A stretch of DNA of 39,104 nucleotides from Patescibacteria group bacterium (lineage in GTDB: Bacteria; Patescibacteriota; Minisyncoccia; Phycocordibacterales; Phycocordibacteraceae), in the NCBI GenBank assembly GCA_018970465.1, contig JAGWWI010000006.1:1-39104 (forward strand). Direction: 5' to 3'. Position numbers and translations under genes: made by a program. The notes beneath the pieces were generated by a model. It did no database searches. It was not told where the DNA came from and saw only the letters and a list, made by a program, of their open reading frames with translations. Within the stretch, counting starts at the first letter, position 1. Every line of letters starts with the position of its first letter. Below are positions 1 through 8,419 of this stretch, in pieces.

Positions 1-1
1 G

Positions 2-133
2 AAAGAGGGGTTCTCGATGCACGACGCGAAGGACATCCCGCTCTTCGTTGACTGGTACAACACGGAGCGGCCGCACATGGGCATCGGCTGCAGAACGCCC
101 GCTGAAATGCTGAAAGCGATTCCAAGGTGTTGA
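2..133 (+). CDS. Transposase, C-terminal fragment (IS3/IS481-like DDE)
   Basis: Only the last 43 codons are inside the window; the 5' part lies beyond the edge. The end reads DWYNTERPHMGIGCRTPAEM, the typical C-terminus of rve-type DDE transposases of the IS3/IS481 groups, where the WYN-RPH and TPAE elements follow the catalytic glutamate. No catalytic residue is visible, so the family cannot be fixed and it is unknown whether the gene is intact upstream. It runs towards the recombinase gene that starts on the opposite strand. I could not recognise a terminal inverted repeat after the stop. Confidence 0.75.
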   Translation, partial: KEGFSMHDAKDIPLFVDWYNTERPHMGIGCRTPAEMLKAIPRC

Positions 134-172
134 ACTCTATTCGGTTTCGCGCCGCGGGGCAGGGGAGTGCGG

Positions 173-1135
173 TCAGTTCTCCATCTCTTTGCCGCCGTGG
201 AAGCGCTCGTGGATGTCGCGCAGGCGCTTGTTGGTAACGTGCGTGTAGATCTGGGTGGTGGCGACGTTCTTGTGGCCCAAGAGTTCTTGGACGGAGCGCA
301 GGTCGGCGCCGTGCGAGAGGAGGTCGGTCGCGTAGGAGTGGCGGAGGGTGTGCGGCGTGACCTTCTTCGATAGCCCGGCGAGGCGCGCGGCGCGCGAGAT
401 CATCGCCTGGATCGAGCGCGGCGTGAGCCGCGATCCGTCATCGTCCTGGATCTTGTGATTCACGAAGAGCGGCTTGAAGACGTCTTTGCGCGAGGCGAGG
501 TACTTGCGCACCCACTCGGCCGCGCGCGGCGAGATGAAGATCGTGCGCACGTATTTGCCTTTGCCGACGATCGAGAGCTCGTACGTGCGGTCCGTCCGCT
601 TGTCGTCGAGCATAGAAAGCCGGTCGGCGTCGAGCGCGACGAGCTCCGAGATGCGCATGCCAGAAGAGAAGAAGAGCTCCATGATCGCGCGGTCGCGGAG
701 CCCGTGCTGCGTCGCCGTGTCGGGCACCGCGAGCATCCGCTCCACGTCGTGCGCATCGAGGAACGAGATCGTCTCGTCCGACCTCTGCTTCGCCAATTTG
801 ACCTTGGGGGAGGGAAGCGTGTCGATATCCCTATCGGCCAGATAGTTGAGGAGGGCGCGGAGCGCGATCAAGTAGTAGTTCTGCGATTTGCGCGAGAGAT
901 AGCTCCCGCGCGGCGTCTTGTAGGAGCGGGCGAGGTAGAGGCGGTAGTCCCAGATATGCTTGGGGGTGAGCTCGTGGGGCAGGAGAGTCCCCTGCCCAGA
1001 GACCTCAAGCCACTTCACGAAGAGCGCCAAATATTGCTTGTAATTCTTCTGCGTGTTGTTCGACAAACCCTTCTCGATCTCGCAGTAATCGAGGAAGGGG
1101 AGGATCTGATCCTTCAGTGGTTCCGTCGTGCGCAT
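173..1135 (-). CDS. XerC/XerD-like tyrosine recombinase
   Basis: A 320-aa site-specific recombinase, the usual length for XerC/D. Residues about 8-105 form the SAM-like N-terminal DNA-binding domain and about 125-315 the catalytic domain. The catalytic set is visible: R161 (SSGMRISEL), a beta-hairpin lysine at 192-194 (GKGK), H262 and R265 (HTLRH), H288 (LLGHKN) and nucleophile Y297 (TTQIYTHV). Known family role: resolving chromosome dimers at dif sites, or integration/excision of mobile DNA. The transposase fragment next door makes a mobile role possible, but length and conservation fit a housekeeping Xer. The start is supported by TATTCT six bases upstream of the ATG. XerC versus XerD cannot be decided here. 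Confidence 0.92.
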   Translation of the reverse strand: MRTTEPLKDQILPFLDYCEIEKGLSNNTQKNYKQYLALFVKWLEVSGQGTLLPHELTPKHIWDYRLYLARSYKTPRGSYLSRKSQNYYLIALRALLNYLADRDIDTLPSPKVKLAKQRSDETISFLDAHDVERMLAVPDTATQHGLRDRAIMELFFSSGMRISELVALDADRLSMLDDKRTDRTYELSIVGKGKYVRTIFISPRAAEWVRKYLASRKDVFKPLFVNHKIQDDDGSRLTPRSIQAMISRAARLAGLSKKVTPHTLRHSYATDLLSHGADLRSVQELLGHKNVATTQIYTHVTNKRLRDIHERFHGGKEMEN

Positions 1136-1141
1136 GGGCTA

Positions 1142-1147
1142 AGAATA
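1142..1147 (-). promoter_or_regulatory. -10 element of the Xer recombinase gene
   Basis: TATTCT lies exactly 6 nt before the ATG at 1135, placing the expected transcription start on the A of the ATG (leaderless). No -35 box is obvious. Confidence 0.5.
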
Positions 1148-1212
1148 GCCTGGAGAAGAACTTCGCACAATATATGTAAAACGAAACAGATGGGGATAAG
1201 AATGGAGAGGCC

Positions 1213-1410
1213 CTATGCCCGCACGGTCTCGATCTGCCGGCTCACCCACACAGCGTACGCTTGAAGCAAGTGCCAGGCCGAGATTGCTAGATAAGTAAGA
1301 TACGCGAGGTTTGCCTGGCCGGCTGGGCTCTCGACGATCGAGCGGATCGAGATGCCGAAGAACGACAATGCGAGAAAGAGGACGCAGAGCCAGAAAAGGG
1401 TCCGGATCAT
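1213..1410 (-). CDS. Small membrane protein, unknown function
   Basis: A 65-aa protein starting MIRTLFWLCVLFLAL. Residues about 3-25 form one clear transmembrane helix, and about 33-53 (LAYLTYLAISAWHLLQAYAV) a second, amphipathic or membrane helix, followed by a short charged tail. An upstream extension to 1515 would overlap the divergent glycosylase gene and is low-complexity, so ATG 1410 is preferred. It is transcribed divergently from the glycosylase gene with 27 nt between starts. Similar small two-helix proteins occur in CPR genomes, but I recognise no function. Confidence 0.6.
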   Translation of the reverse strand: MIRTLFWLCVLFLALSFFGISIRSIVESPAGQANLAYLTYLAISAWHLLQAYAVWVSRQIETVRA

Positions 1411-1425
1411 GGATGGGCCTAATGG

Positions 1426-1431
1426 TACCAT
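1426..1431 (+). promoter_or_regulatory. -10 element of the alkA-like gene
   Basis: TACCAT ends 6 nt before ATG 1438. It sits in the self-complementary ATGGTACCAT, so the same hexamer also faces the divergent 65-aa gene at a spacing of 11. A weak match supported mainly by the recurring spacing. Confidence 0.35.
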
Positions 1432-1437
1432 GCGTCC

Positions 1438-2088
1438 ATGACTGCCCGGGACGAGGCCCTGCGCCACTTCAAGCGGCACGATCCGCGCTTCTTCGCGGCT
1501 ACGAAGCCGCACCACGGGGCTCTAGCGCCCGCACTCGCGGGTAAGCGGACGCGTAAGGACCTGTTCTCGGCGCTCGTCTCGATCGTCGTCTCGCAGCAGC
1601 TTGGCGTCGCAGCCGCTGACAGCATCTTCAAGCGCGTTAGGGAGGCGTGCGGTGGTGCGTTGACGCCAGAGTCGATCCTAGAGGCGCGGGACGCGACGCT
1701 TCGCGCAGCCGGCCTCTCGGCAGCGAAGGTCAAGACGCTCAAAGCTATCGCCGAAGAAGTCAAGGCGGACAGGATCGATCTTATCTCGCTTAGACGAGAT
1801 TCCGTCCTTGAGGCGACCGCAAAGCTCGTCGCGATATGGGGCTTGGGGCCGTGGTCGGCAGAGATGTTCCTCATCTTCGCCGCGGGGCATCCGGACATCT
1901 TCTCTCCCGGCGACCTGGCGCTCGTGCGCGCTGCGGAGCGCATCTACGGCCTCGACAAGGGCGACCGTACTTCCCTCCTCGCTATCGCCGAAAAATGGTC
2001 GCCCTACCGCACCTGGGCCTGCCTCTTGCTCTGGAAAAGTTACCGCGCGACTCCCCTGCCCGCCGCCGCTTCGGGCCGACACCGCTAG
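1438..2088 (+). CDS. alkA: DNA-3-methyladenine glycosylase II (AlkA-type, HhH-GPD)
   Basis: A 216-aa base-excision repair glycosylase expected to release alkylated purines from DNA. The HhH-GPD core is clear: SIVVSQQLGVAAADSIF (about 48-64), the helix-hairpin-helix around LVAIWGLGPWSAEMF (130-144), and the Gly/Pro-Asp segment SPGDLALVRA with the likely catalytic Asp159. It lacks the N-terminal TBP-like domain of E. coli AlkA and has no Cys cluster, so it is the short AlkA form rather than an Nth/MutY type. The gene is monocistronic, and its stop is 3 nt from the convergent M23 gene. The substrate range is inferred from the family. Confidence 0.9.
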   Translation: MTARDEALRHFKRHDPRFFAATKPHHGALAPALAGKRTRKDLFSALVSIVVSQQLGVAAADSIFKRVREACGGALTPESILEARDATLRAAGLSAAKVKTLKAIAEEVKADRIDLISLRRDSVLEATAKLVAIWGLGPWSAEMFLIFAAGHPDIFSPGDLALVRAAERIYGLDKGDRTSLLAIAEKWSPYRTWACLLLWKSYRATPLPAAASGRHR

Positions 2089-2091
2089 AGG

Positions 2092-3465
2092 CTAGAGGTA
2101 GGAGAGCGGGTTGAGGTAGGCGGCGAGGGTCGCGACCGGCATCACAGCCTTCGAGCAGGGGCCGTCGGTGGTGCCGAGGTGCGCCCCGAGATCCATGATC
2201 TCGGTGCCATCGGTGGCATAGACGCCGAAGTGGAGATGCGGGCCTGTGGCGTAGCCTGTCATGCCCGAGAGGCCGATCACCTGCCCGGTCTCCACCGCCT
2301 GGCCTTGCGCGACCTCGATCTGCGAGAGGTGCGCATACATCGTGTTCAAGCCATTGCCGTGCTTGATCATCACCCACTTGCCGAAGGAGTAGCACTGCTG
2401 GCCCTTCGAGTTATGCGAGAGGTCGGTGTTGCCGACGCCAAGGACGGTCCCGGCAAGAGCCGCGTGGACGGGCGTCCCGATAGGGGCTGCGATATCGATC
2501 GCATTGTGGCCGTGGCCGTTGTAGATCTGCGGGTTCTTGGTCGAGAATGGCGTATTGCCGAAGTACTGCGTGATGCAGAACTTATTGCCGAAGGTCCCTG
2601 CGCGCGCGGCGCAGCTCGTCATGAACGCGACCGAGAAGGGCCAGGAGAGGACGCCGGTGCCGACCGCAGGCAGAGAGCCCGGGTTCACGATCAGGTTCAG
2701 CTGGCTCTGGAGCTGGTTCAGTTCGCTCTCGAACTGAGTCTCCGCGGCCTTCTTCGCGGCGATCAGCTGCTGATAGCTCGCTTCTTTATTCGAGGTCTGG
2801 TTGATGAGCTGCTTCTCCGAAGCGGCGTTCGCGTCGACGCCCTGCTTCTGCGTGGCGAGGTCGGAGGAGAGTGCGGCGAGCTGGTTCTTCTGGCTCGCGA
2901 CCTGGTCGCGATCTGCCGCGAGCGCGACTTGCGCTCCGCGAAGCGCGTCGATGTTCTTGCTGAGCGCGCGATTGAGCTCGACCGCTTGGTCGGCCGTCTG
3001 CCAGGCGGCCGACAGCGACTCCGAGGAGATGAGCGCCGCCACGAGCGGAACGGATTCGTTCTCGTTGATTGCGCGGAGCATCTTCGCGATCGCGTCCTGC
3101 TCGGCGGCGATCTCGGACTGCTTCTCCGTTATCGAGCCGTTCAAGGATTCGATCTGGAGCTCGGCGGCGGCGATCTTGTTCTGCGTCGCCCTGATCTGGG
3201 TCGCGAGCTGCTTTGCGGTGACGGTGAAGCCGGCGAGGGCGGAGTTCAAGGTCTTCTTCTCGGCCGCGAGGGCGTCGAGCTGCTTCTGATACGCGGCGAT
3301 ATCAGCCTCGAGCTGCGCGATCTGGCTATTGTGCGCATCGATCTGGGACTGGATATCGCTCGCCGCATCGGCCTTGACGAGCGCCGGGTACGCGAAGAGA
3401 TACGCGCCCGCTGCGCCGGCAGTAAGCGCAAGCACCGCAGCGAAGAAGACGGAACGCGTCATCAT
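2092..3465 (-). CDS. Coiled-coil M23 peptidase, EnvC/PcsB-like murein hydrolase (activator)
   Basis: A 457-aa exported protein. Residues 4-27 form a signal peptide or membrane anchor. Residues about 35-258 are a long antiparallel coiled coil with a central NESVPLVAALISSESLSAAW segment. The M23 (LytM) domain spans about 310-440. The zinc ligands are present: H320 and D324 (GHNAID) and H412 (GPHLHF), with H379 (YAHL) also conserved, so it is likely an active endopeptidase cleaving peptidoglycan cross-links. In EnvC and PcsB the coiled coil docks on FtsEX; that partner is not in this window. The divergent neighbour shares the same coiled coil with a different catalytic domain. The start could be either Met of MMTRS. 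Confidence 0.9.
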   Translation of the reverse strand: MMTRSVFFAAVLALTAGAAGAYLFAYPALVKADAASDIQSQIDAHNSQIAQLEADIAAYQKQLDALAAEKKTLNSALAGFTVTAKQLATQIRATQNKIAAAELQIESLNGSITEKQSEIAAEQDAIAKMLRAINENESVPLVAALISSESLSAAWQTADQAVELNRALSKNIDALRGAQVALAADRDQVASQKNQLAALSSDLATQKQGVDANAASEKQLINQTSNKEASYQQLIAAKKAAETQFESELNQLQSQLNLIVNPGSLPAVGTGVLSWPFSVAFMTSCAARAGTFGNKFCITQYFGNTPFSTKNPQIYNGHGHNAIDIAAPIGTPVHAALAGTVLGVGNTDLSHNSKGQQCYSFGKWVMIKHGNGLNTMYAHLSQIEVAQGQAVETGQVIGLSGMTGYATGPHLHFGVYATDGTEIMDLGAHLGTTDGPCSKAVMPVATLAAYLNPLSYL

Positions 3466-3474
3466 ACAGTCTCG

Positions 3475-3480
3475 AGTATA
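3475..3480 (-). promoter_or_regulatory. -10 element of the M23 gene
   Basis: TATACT lies 9 nt before ATG 3465. If the second Met (3462) is used the leader would be about 6 nt. It mirrors the TATACT of the divergent C39-like gene. Confidence 0.5.
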
Positions 3481-3545
3481 GCTAGCGCGGAGGGCCTCGC
3501 CAAGCGCGCGGTAACCGGGACGCCGGCTCGAGCGTCTTCTCCGTA

Positions 3546-3551
3546 TATACT
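3546..3551 (+). promoter_or_regulatory. -10 element of the C39-like gene
   Basis: TATACT lies 8 nt before ATG 3560, predicting a leader of about 1-2 nt. No Shine-Dalgarno sequence is present. Confidence 0.55.
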
Positions 3552-3559
3552 AGAGCGAT

Positions 3560-4831
3560 ATGCGCGGGAGGCTCCTTATGCTGTGCGCGGGATCGTGCGC
3601 TTTCGCCGCTGCCCTCGCCGCTGCCTCCCTCTCCCCTCCCCCGCGGGCGCTCGCGGAGAGCGCCTCAAGCTCGCTTGCGAGCCAGCTCTCTGCCCAGGAC
3701 GCCGAAATCGCGCAGCTGAATGCCGAGATCGCGCAGTATGAAGCCGAAATCCAGAAGGCGGGCGCGAACAAGGCGACCCTGCAGAGCGCTCTCGCGAGCC
3801 TCAACCTTGAGAAGAGCAAGCTAGAGGCGCAGATCAATCTGACGCAGCGGCAGATCAGCCAGACGCACACGAAGATCGCGCAGCTCGGCGCGAGCATATC
3901 GAGCACCGCCGACTCCATCGATACGGGCCAGGCAGGCCTCGCCGAAGACCTCCGGAGCCTCGCGGAGAGCGACAACGAGCCGCTTGTCGCGGCGATCCTC
4001 TCTTCGGACAGCCTTGGCGCGATGTGGAGCGATATTGACGCTGATATCACGCTCCAGGGCTCCCTCCGAACGCACATCGCGACGCTGCGGGGGCAGAAGC
4101 AGGTCCTTGCCGCCTCGCAGGGCGCCGCCCAGGCCGAGCAGCAGACGCTCACTTCGCAAAAGGAGCAGCTCACCTCGCAGCAGACCTCGCTCACGGCGAC
4201 CGCCAAGCAGAAGCAGCAGCTCCTCGCCGAGACATCGGCGCAGCAGTCGCAGTACGAGAAGCTCCTTGCGGCGGCGAAGGCGGAGCTCGCCTCCTTCTCC
4301 ACCTTCGCCGCGAACGCGACGAGCAAAGGCATCCTCGAGAACCAGACGTCCTGCGACGCCTGGGGCTGCTACTACAACCAGCGCGACTCCCAGTGGGGCA
4401 ATAGGGCGCTCGACGGCACCTCCTACACGATGAAGAGCGACGGCTGCTTGGTGACCGCGCTCGCGATGGTCATGACGCACTACGGCTACGCGGGCGTGAC
4501 GCCTCTTACGATCGACAGCAACCCCGCCGACTTCGCCTCCTACTTCCCCGCCAATCTCCTCGTGAGCAATGTGCCGATCGGGGGCGCGATCGTCTCGCGC
4601 GTCGCGGTCGGCCCGTCGATCAAGAAGATGGACGCTGCGCTCGCGACCGGCAATCCACTCATCGTCGGCATTCACGCCTACGGCGGGACGCATTACATCG
4701 TCTTCGTGTCGGGCGCGAATGGGCACTACGTGATGCGCGATCCGTATCAGCCGAGCGCCAAAGACGTCCCGTTCACGCAGTATTATCAGCTCTCGGAGAT
4801 CTTCAGCGCGGCGAAGGTGGTGCTCAGCTAG
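3560..4831 (+). CDS. Exported coiled-coil protein with C39-like cysteine peptidase domain
   Basis: A 423-aa protein with a signal peptide (about 1-33, ending ALAES), a coiled coil at about 40-250, and a Peptidase_C39_2-type papain-like domain from about 265. That domain opens with YYNQRDSQWG and carries Cys296 (SDGCLVTALAMV), His378 (GGTHYIVF) and Asp394 (MRDPYQ), a plausible catalytic triad. Cys265 and Cys270 before the domain may form a disulfide. The coiled coil matches that of the divergent M23 protein closely (NEPLVAAILSSDSLGAMW). The likely role is a cell-wall or peptide hydrolase acting outside the membrane; the substrate is unknown. The 3' end overlaps the convergent gltX by 8 nt. Confidence 0.85.
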   Translation: MRGRLLMLCAGSCAFAAALAAASLSPPPRALAESASSSLASQLSAQDAEIAQLNAEIAQYEAEIQKAGANKATLQSALASLNLEKSKLEAQINLTQRQISQTHTKIAQLGASISSTADSIDTGQAGLAEDLRSLAESDNEPLVAAILSSDSLGAMWSDIDADITLQGSLRTHIATLRGQKQVLAASQGAAQAEQQTLTSQKEQLTSQQTSLTATAKQKQQLLAETSAQQSQYEKLLAAAKAELASFSTFAANATSKGILENQTSCDAWGCYYNQRDSQWGNRALDGTSYTMKSDGCLVTALAMVMTHYGYAGVTPLTIDSNPADFASYFPANLLVSNVPIGGAIVSRVAVGPSIKKMDAALATGNPLIVGIHAYGGTHYIVFVSGANGHYVMRDPYQPSAKDVPFTQYYQLSEIFSAAKVVLS

Positions 4832-6170
4832 CGCCGAGGAGCGCGAGCGCGTGGCGGAGGCGCGAGAGCGCTTCGTCCGCGCCGAGTATGTAGATGATCG
4901 TGAAGGGGTCGGGCGAGCGCTCGCTTCCCGAGAGCGCGTAGCGCAAGGACCAGAGGAATGCTCCCCTGCTCCCCTTCCCTACCGCTTCAAGCTCTTCGGC
5001 GATCGGCATGAGCGCGTCTTTGGCGGAGTTGGCAGCGATCTCGCTCCCGAGGCCCGCTAGCGCCTCGAGAGCGCGCTCAAGGGCCCTCTGCACCTCGGCC
5101 CCGCGCCCCGCGGGGGTCTTCGCGAGGAGCGCCTCCTTCGAGACTGAGGGCGGCGCGAAGAGGAACGCGAGCTCGCCGCCAAGCATCTCGCGCGCCTCGC
5201 CGAAGGTGCGCGCGCGCTCCTTAAGCAAGGGGACGATCTTGCCGATATTCGAGAGATCAAGTTCCGGATCGAGGTCGTTTAGGTGACTCACATAGGCTTC
5301 GTCCGAGAGCTTGCGCATCCAACGCTGATTGACCGACAAGAGCTTCTCCCGGTCGAATGCCGCGCCGGACTTCTGCACGCCCGCGAGGGAGAAGGCCTCG
5401 ACTAGTTCCGCGAGCGAGAAGTCCTCCCGATCGGAGCCAGGGTTCCAGCCGAGAAGCGCGAAGTAGTTCACCAGCGCTTCAGGCAGGAATCCTTCGGCGC
5501 GGTAGTCCATCACGCTGGTCGCGCCGCTGCGCTTCGAGAGCTTAGCGCGCTTGGCGTCGAGGATAAGCGGGATGTGCGCGTAGACGGGCCGGGGCGCGCC
5601 CAGAGCCTCTTGGATGAGGATCTGCCGCGGCGTGTTCGAAATGTGGTCTTCGCCGCGGATCACGTGGGTTACGCCCGCGTCCCAGTCGTCGGCGACGACG
5701 GCGAAGTGGTAGAGCGCGTCGTCCCGGGAGCGCGCGATGACGAAGTCGCCGAGCTCCGTCGTGTCGAAGGTGATCTCGCCGCGGATCTCGTCTGTGAAGG
5801 TGATCGCGCGGCCCGGGTTCTTGAGGCGGACGACCTCGACCTCGCGCGACGGGTCGTCTTTGGCCGGTTCCTTCGAGACGAACGCCTTCTCTGCCCTGAT
5901 GAGGCCGTCGAGGAGTTCGGTGTGACGCGCCGCGTGTTCGCTTTGGCGCGAGAAGTCGTCCCAGTCGAGCCCGAGCCAGTGGAGGCCTTCGACGATCTCA
6001 TCTTCGTGCTCCCGCTTGCTCCGCGTGCGATCGGTGTCCTCGCTCCGGAAGACGATGCGCCCGTCCGCGTGCCGCGCGAAGAGATAGTTGAAGAGCGCCG
6101 TGCGTGCCGTGCCGATATGGAGGCGGCCGGTCGGCGAGGGCGGGATGCGGACAGTGACGTTAGTGCTCAT
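4824..6170 (-). CDS. gltX: Glutamyl-tRNA synthetase
   Basis: A 448-aa class I synthetase that charges tRNA-Glu, and possibly tRNA-Gln if non-discriminating. The HIGH motif is HIGT at 18-21 within PPSPTGRLHIGTAR, and the KMSKS loop is KLSKR at 210-214. The EDTDRTRS and RGEDHISNT segments are typical of GlxRS. The C-terminal helical anticodon-binding region is short but complete. It is the last gene of the murein block; its ATG overlaps the murG stop by 11 nt, suggesting coupled translation. Discriminating versus non-discriminating use cannot be told without knowing whether glnS or gatCAB exists elsewhere. Confidence 0.96.
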   Translation of the reverse strand: MSTNVTVRIPPSPTGRLHIGTARTALFNYLFARHADGRIVFRSEDTDRTRSKREHEDEIVEGLHWLGLDWDDFSRQSEHAARHTELLDGLIRAEKAFVSKEPAKDDPSREVEVVRLKNPGRAITFTDEIRGEITFDTTELGDFVIARSRDDALYHFAVVADDWDAGVTHVIRGEDHISNTPRQILIQEALGAPRPVYAHIPLILDAKRAKLSKRSGATSVMDYRAEGFLPEALVNYFALLGWNPGSDREDFSLAELVEAFSLAGVQKSGAAFDREKLLSVNQRWMRKLSDEAYVSHLNDLDPELDLSNIGKIVPLLKERARTFGEAREMLGGELAFLFAPPSVSKEALLAKTPAGRGAEVQRALERALEALAGLGSEIAANSAKDALMPIAEELEAVGKGSRGAFLWSLRYALSGSERSPDPFTIIYILGADEALSRLRHALALLGAS

Positions 6171-7296
6171 GTTGAAGCGCGATCGAGAGCACGGCGTCGG
6201 CGAGGATCTTCGCGGCGTCGGGGTCGGTGAAGCCTTTGGCCGAGGCGCGCATCGCGTCGGCGGCGGCGGGGTCCTCGAGGACGCGCTTCACCTCGGCGAC
6301 GAGGAGGTGCGGCGAGAGGTTCCCTTCTTCTACCACGATCGCGGCGCCGGTCCGGGCGTAGGCGTAGGCGTTCGTGCGCTGGTCGTGTGAGATTGACTCG
6401 GGGATCGGGATGATGATCGACGGCTTGCCCCAGGCGGCGATCTCGGCGATCGCCGTCGCGCCCGCTCTTGAAACGATCAGGTCGGCTGCTCCGGCTGCTT
6501 GGCGCATCGCGCGCTCGTCGAGGAAGCCGAAGGCGCGGTAGCGATCCTTGTGCGGGTTGTCGGTGAGGATGACGCGCGCGACCTTCTCGACCTCGAGGAT
6601 GTTCGCGGGCCCCGTCTGGTGGATCACGTTGGCGCAGGCGACGAGGTCGGGGAGCGCGGAAAGAACCGTCTCGTTGATCCGCAGCGCGCCTGAGGAGCCC
6701 CCGATGATGAAGACGGTCGGAACCGACGCGTCGAGTCCGAGCTCCTCGCGCGCGCCCGGCTCGGTCGTGAGGAGCGCCTTGCGGATCGGGATCCCGGTGC
6801 GCGCGATCTTATCCTGCGCCTCCTTCGGGAAGTAGGCGGCCGCGCTGTCGAAGGAGATCGCGATCTTGACCGCCTGCTTGGCGGCGAAGAGGCTCCCCCG
6901 CCCCGGCTTCGCGTCCGATTCGTGGATGACGACCGGGATCCGGAGGATGCGCGCGGCGAGCAAGGAGGGCACGGAAGCGTAGCCGCCTTTCGAGACGAGG
7001 ACGTCAGGGTAGATGCGCACCAGCTCGACGAAGGCGCAGAGCGTGCCCCAGAGCGTTACGAAGATATCGGAAACATTCTGGAGCGAGAAGTAGCGCCGCA
7101 CCTTCCCCGCCGGGATGCGGACGAAGACCAGGCGGTTCTCGAAGAGGGCCTGCGCGTCGTAGGGCTCGGGGGCGAGGTAGTAGAGTGCGGGCGCTACGAG
7201 CTGCATCTCGCGCACGCGGTCATTGATCGCCTCCGCGATCGCGATAAGCGGGTAGAAGTGCCCGCCCGTCCCTCCGCCCGTGAAGGCTATCGTCAT
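6160..7296 (-). CDS. murG: UDP-GlcNAc:lipid I N-acetylglucosaminyltransferase MurG
   Basis: A 378-aa GT28 glycosyltransferase that adds GlcNAc to lipid I at the inner membrane face to make lipid II. The N-terminal GGGTGGH loop (7-13) that contacts the lipid-linked acceptor is intact. HESDAKPGRGS and the C-terminal donor-binding segments GGSSGALRINE, SRAGATAIAEIAAWGKPSI and IPIPES are also present. It follows ftsW by 22 nt and overlaps gltX. The short gap contains TAGAAT 8 nt before the ATG, so a promoter inside the block is possible. Confidence 0.96.
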   Translation of the reverse strand: MTIAFTGGGTGGHFYPLIAIAEAINDRVREMQLVAPALYYLAPEPYDAQALFENRLVFVRIPAGKVRRYFSLQNVSDIFVTLWGTLCAFVELVRIYPDVLVSKGGYASVPSLLAARILRIPVVIHESDAKPGRGSLFAAKQAVKIAISFDSAAAYFPKEAQDKIARTGIPIRKALLTTEPGAREELGLDASVPTVFIIGGSSGALRINETVLSALPDLVACANVIHQTGPANILEVEKVARVILTDNPHKDRYRAFGFLDERAMRQAAGAADLIVSRAGATAIAEIAAWGKPSIIIPIPESISHDQRTNAYAYARTGAAIVVEEGNLSPHLLVAEVKRVLEDPAAADAMRASAKGFTDPDAAKILADAVLSIALQHEH

Positions 7297-7304
7297 GTCT
7301 CTCT

Positions 7305-7310
7305 ATTCTA
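7305..7310 (-). promoter_or_regulatory. Possible internal -10 element before murG
   Basis: TAGAAT lies 8 nt before ATG 7296 in the 22-nt gap after ftsW. It matches the TAGAAT of tyrS and scpB. Confidence 0.35.
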
Positions 7311-7318
7311 CCCCAACC

Positions 7319-8419
7319 TTAGCCACGCCGCCCCTCGCGGGCGACGTTCAAGACCAGGCCGCAGGAGAGAAGGAGCGCGAGGAGCGCGGTGCCGCCGTGG
7401 GAGACGAACGGGAGCGGGAGGCCGGTCAAGGGGATGATGCCGAGCATCGCCGAGATGTTGATGAACGCCTGGAAGATGATGAGAAAGGAGATGCCGAGCG
7501 CGACCAGCCCGCCGTAGAGCTCGCGCGCGTTCCCCGCGATCACGATCCCCCGCGCGGCGATCCCGACGAAGAGCGCGAGCAGGAGCACTGCGCCGATGAA
7601 CCCGGTCTCTTCGGCGAAGACGGCGAAGATCGAGTCGCCGTCCGGCTCCGGAAGGTAATTGAACTTCGCGACGCTCTCGCCGAAGCCGCGGCCCGTGATC
7701 CCGCCGGAGCCGACCGCGATCAGGGACTGCTGGATCTGATAGCCGCTCCCCAATGAGTTCGCGGAGGGGTGGATGAAGGTCTCGAAGCGCTGCAAGACGT
7801 AGGGCCGGAGGGCGACGACGGCGCCGAGGCCGAGGACGACGCAGGCGATCAGGATGCCGAAGTCGCGCCACGGCGCGCCCGCGGCGAAGTACATCACCGC
7901 GCCGGTCGCGACGACGAGCATCGTTGTCGAGGTGTTCGGCTCAAGGAGGAGGAGCCCCACCGCGGGCGCAAGGTACGCGAGGAACGGCACGAGCCCCTTC
8001 TTGAAGTCTGCGAGCTGCCGCGCCTTCGGCGCGAGCCACGCCGCCCACGCGAGAACGAAGCCGATCTTCAGGAATTCGCCCGGCTGCATGGTGGTGAAGC
8101 CGATATTGATCCAGCGCGTCGCGCCATTCGCGCGGAGCCCCACGCCAGGGATGAACACGAGCGCAGTGAGGAGGAGCGTCGCGGCGTAGAGATACGGGGC
8201 GTACTTCTTGATCATCGGGAGCGGCACGAGCGCCGCGATCGCGAGCGCGACGAAGCCGCCGCCGAGCCCGAGGCCCGCCTGGAGGAGGATGTCGTGGGAG
8301 ATGCCCGGGTTCTCCCGCGCGAGGAGCCCGAGGGTCGCGGAGGAGAAGATCGCGAGGCCGGAGAGGGACGCGGTCGCGACGAGCGCGAAGAAGGTCTTGT
8401 CGGCCGCGAGGCGCTTCAT
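7319..8419 (-). CDS. ftsW: Lipid II glycosyltransferase / SEDS protein FtsW
   Basis: A 366-aa polytopic SEDS protein with about ten hydrophobic segments. Members polymerise glycan strands from lipid II together with a class B PBP. The signature near the C-terminus reads GIIPLTGLPLPFVSHGGTA, the FtsW/RodA/SpoVE hallmark. The segment SPSANSLGSGYQIQQSLIA corresponds to HPxxDxxGxGYQxxQS, and GITGRGFGES follows. Its position between mraY and murG favours FtsW (division) over RodA (elongation). The start overlaps the mraY stop by 4 nt (ATGA). Confidence 0.93.
   Translation of the reverse strand: MKRLAADKTFFALVATASLSGLAIFSSATLGLLARENPGISHDILLQAGLGLGGGFVALAIAALVPLPMIKKYAPYLYAATLLLTALVFIPGVGLRANGATRWINIGFTTMQPGEFLKIGFVLAWAAWLAPKARQLADFKKGLVPFLAYLAPAVGLLLLEPNTSTTMLVVATGAVMYFAAGAPWRDFGILIACVVLGLGAVVALRPYVLQRFETFIHPSANSLGSGYQIQQSLIAVGSGGITGRGFGESVAKFNYLPEPDGDSIFAVFAEETGFIGAVLLLALFVGIAARGIVIAGNARELYGGLVALGISFLIIFQAFINISAMLGIIPLTGLPLPFVSHGGTALLALLLSCGLVLNVAREGRRG

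Noticed and set aside
2179-3741. Long open frame on the plus strand opposite the M23 gene (520 codons)
   Set aside because: It is antisense to a gene with clear M23 and coiled-coil features, is Arg/Leu/Asp-rich and low in domain-like pattern, as expected for a GC-rich shadow frame.
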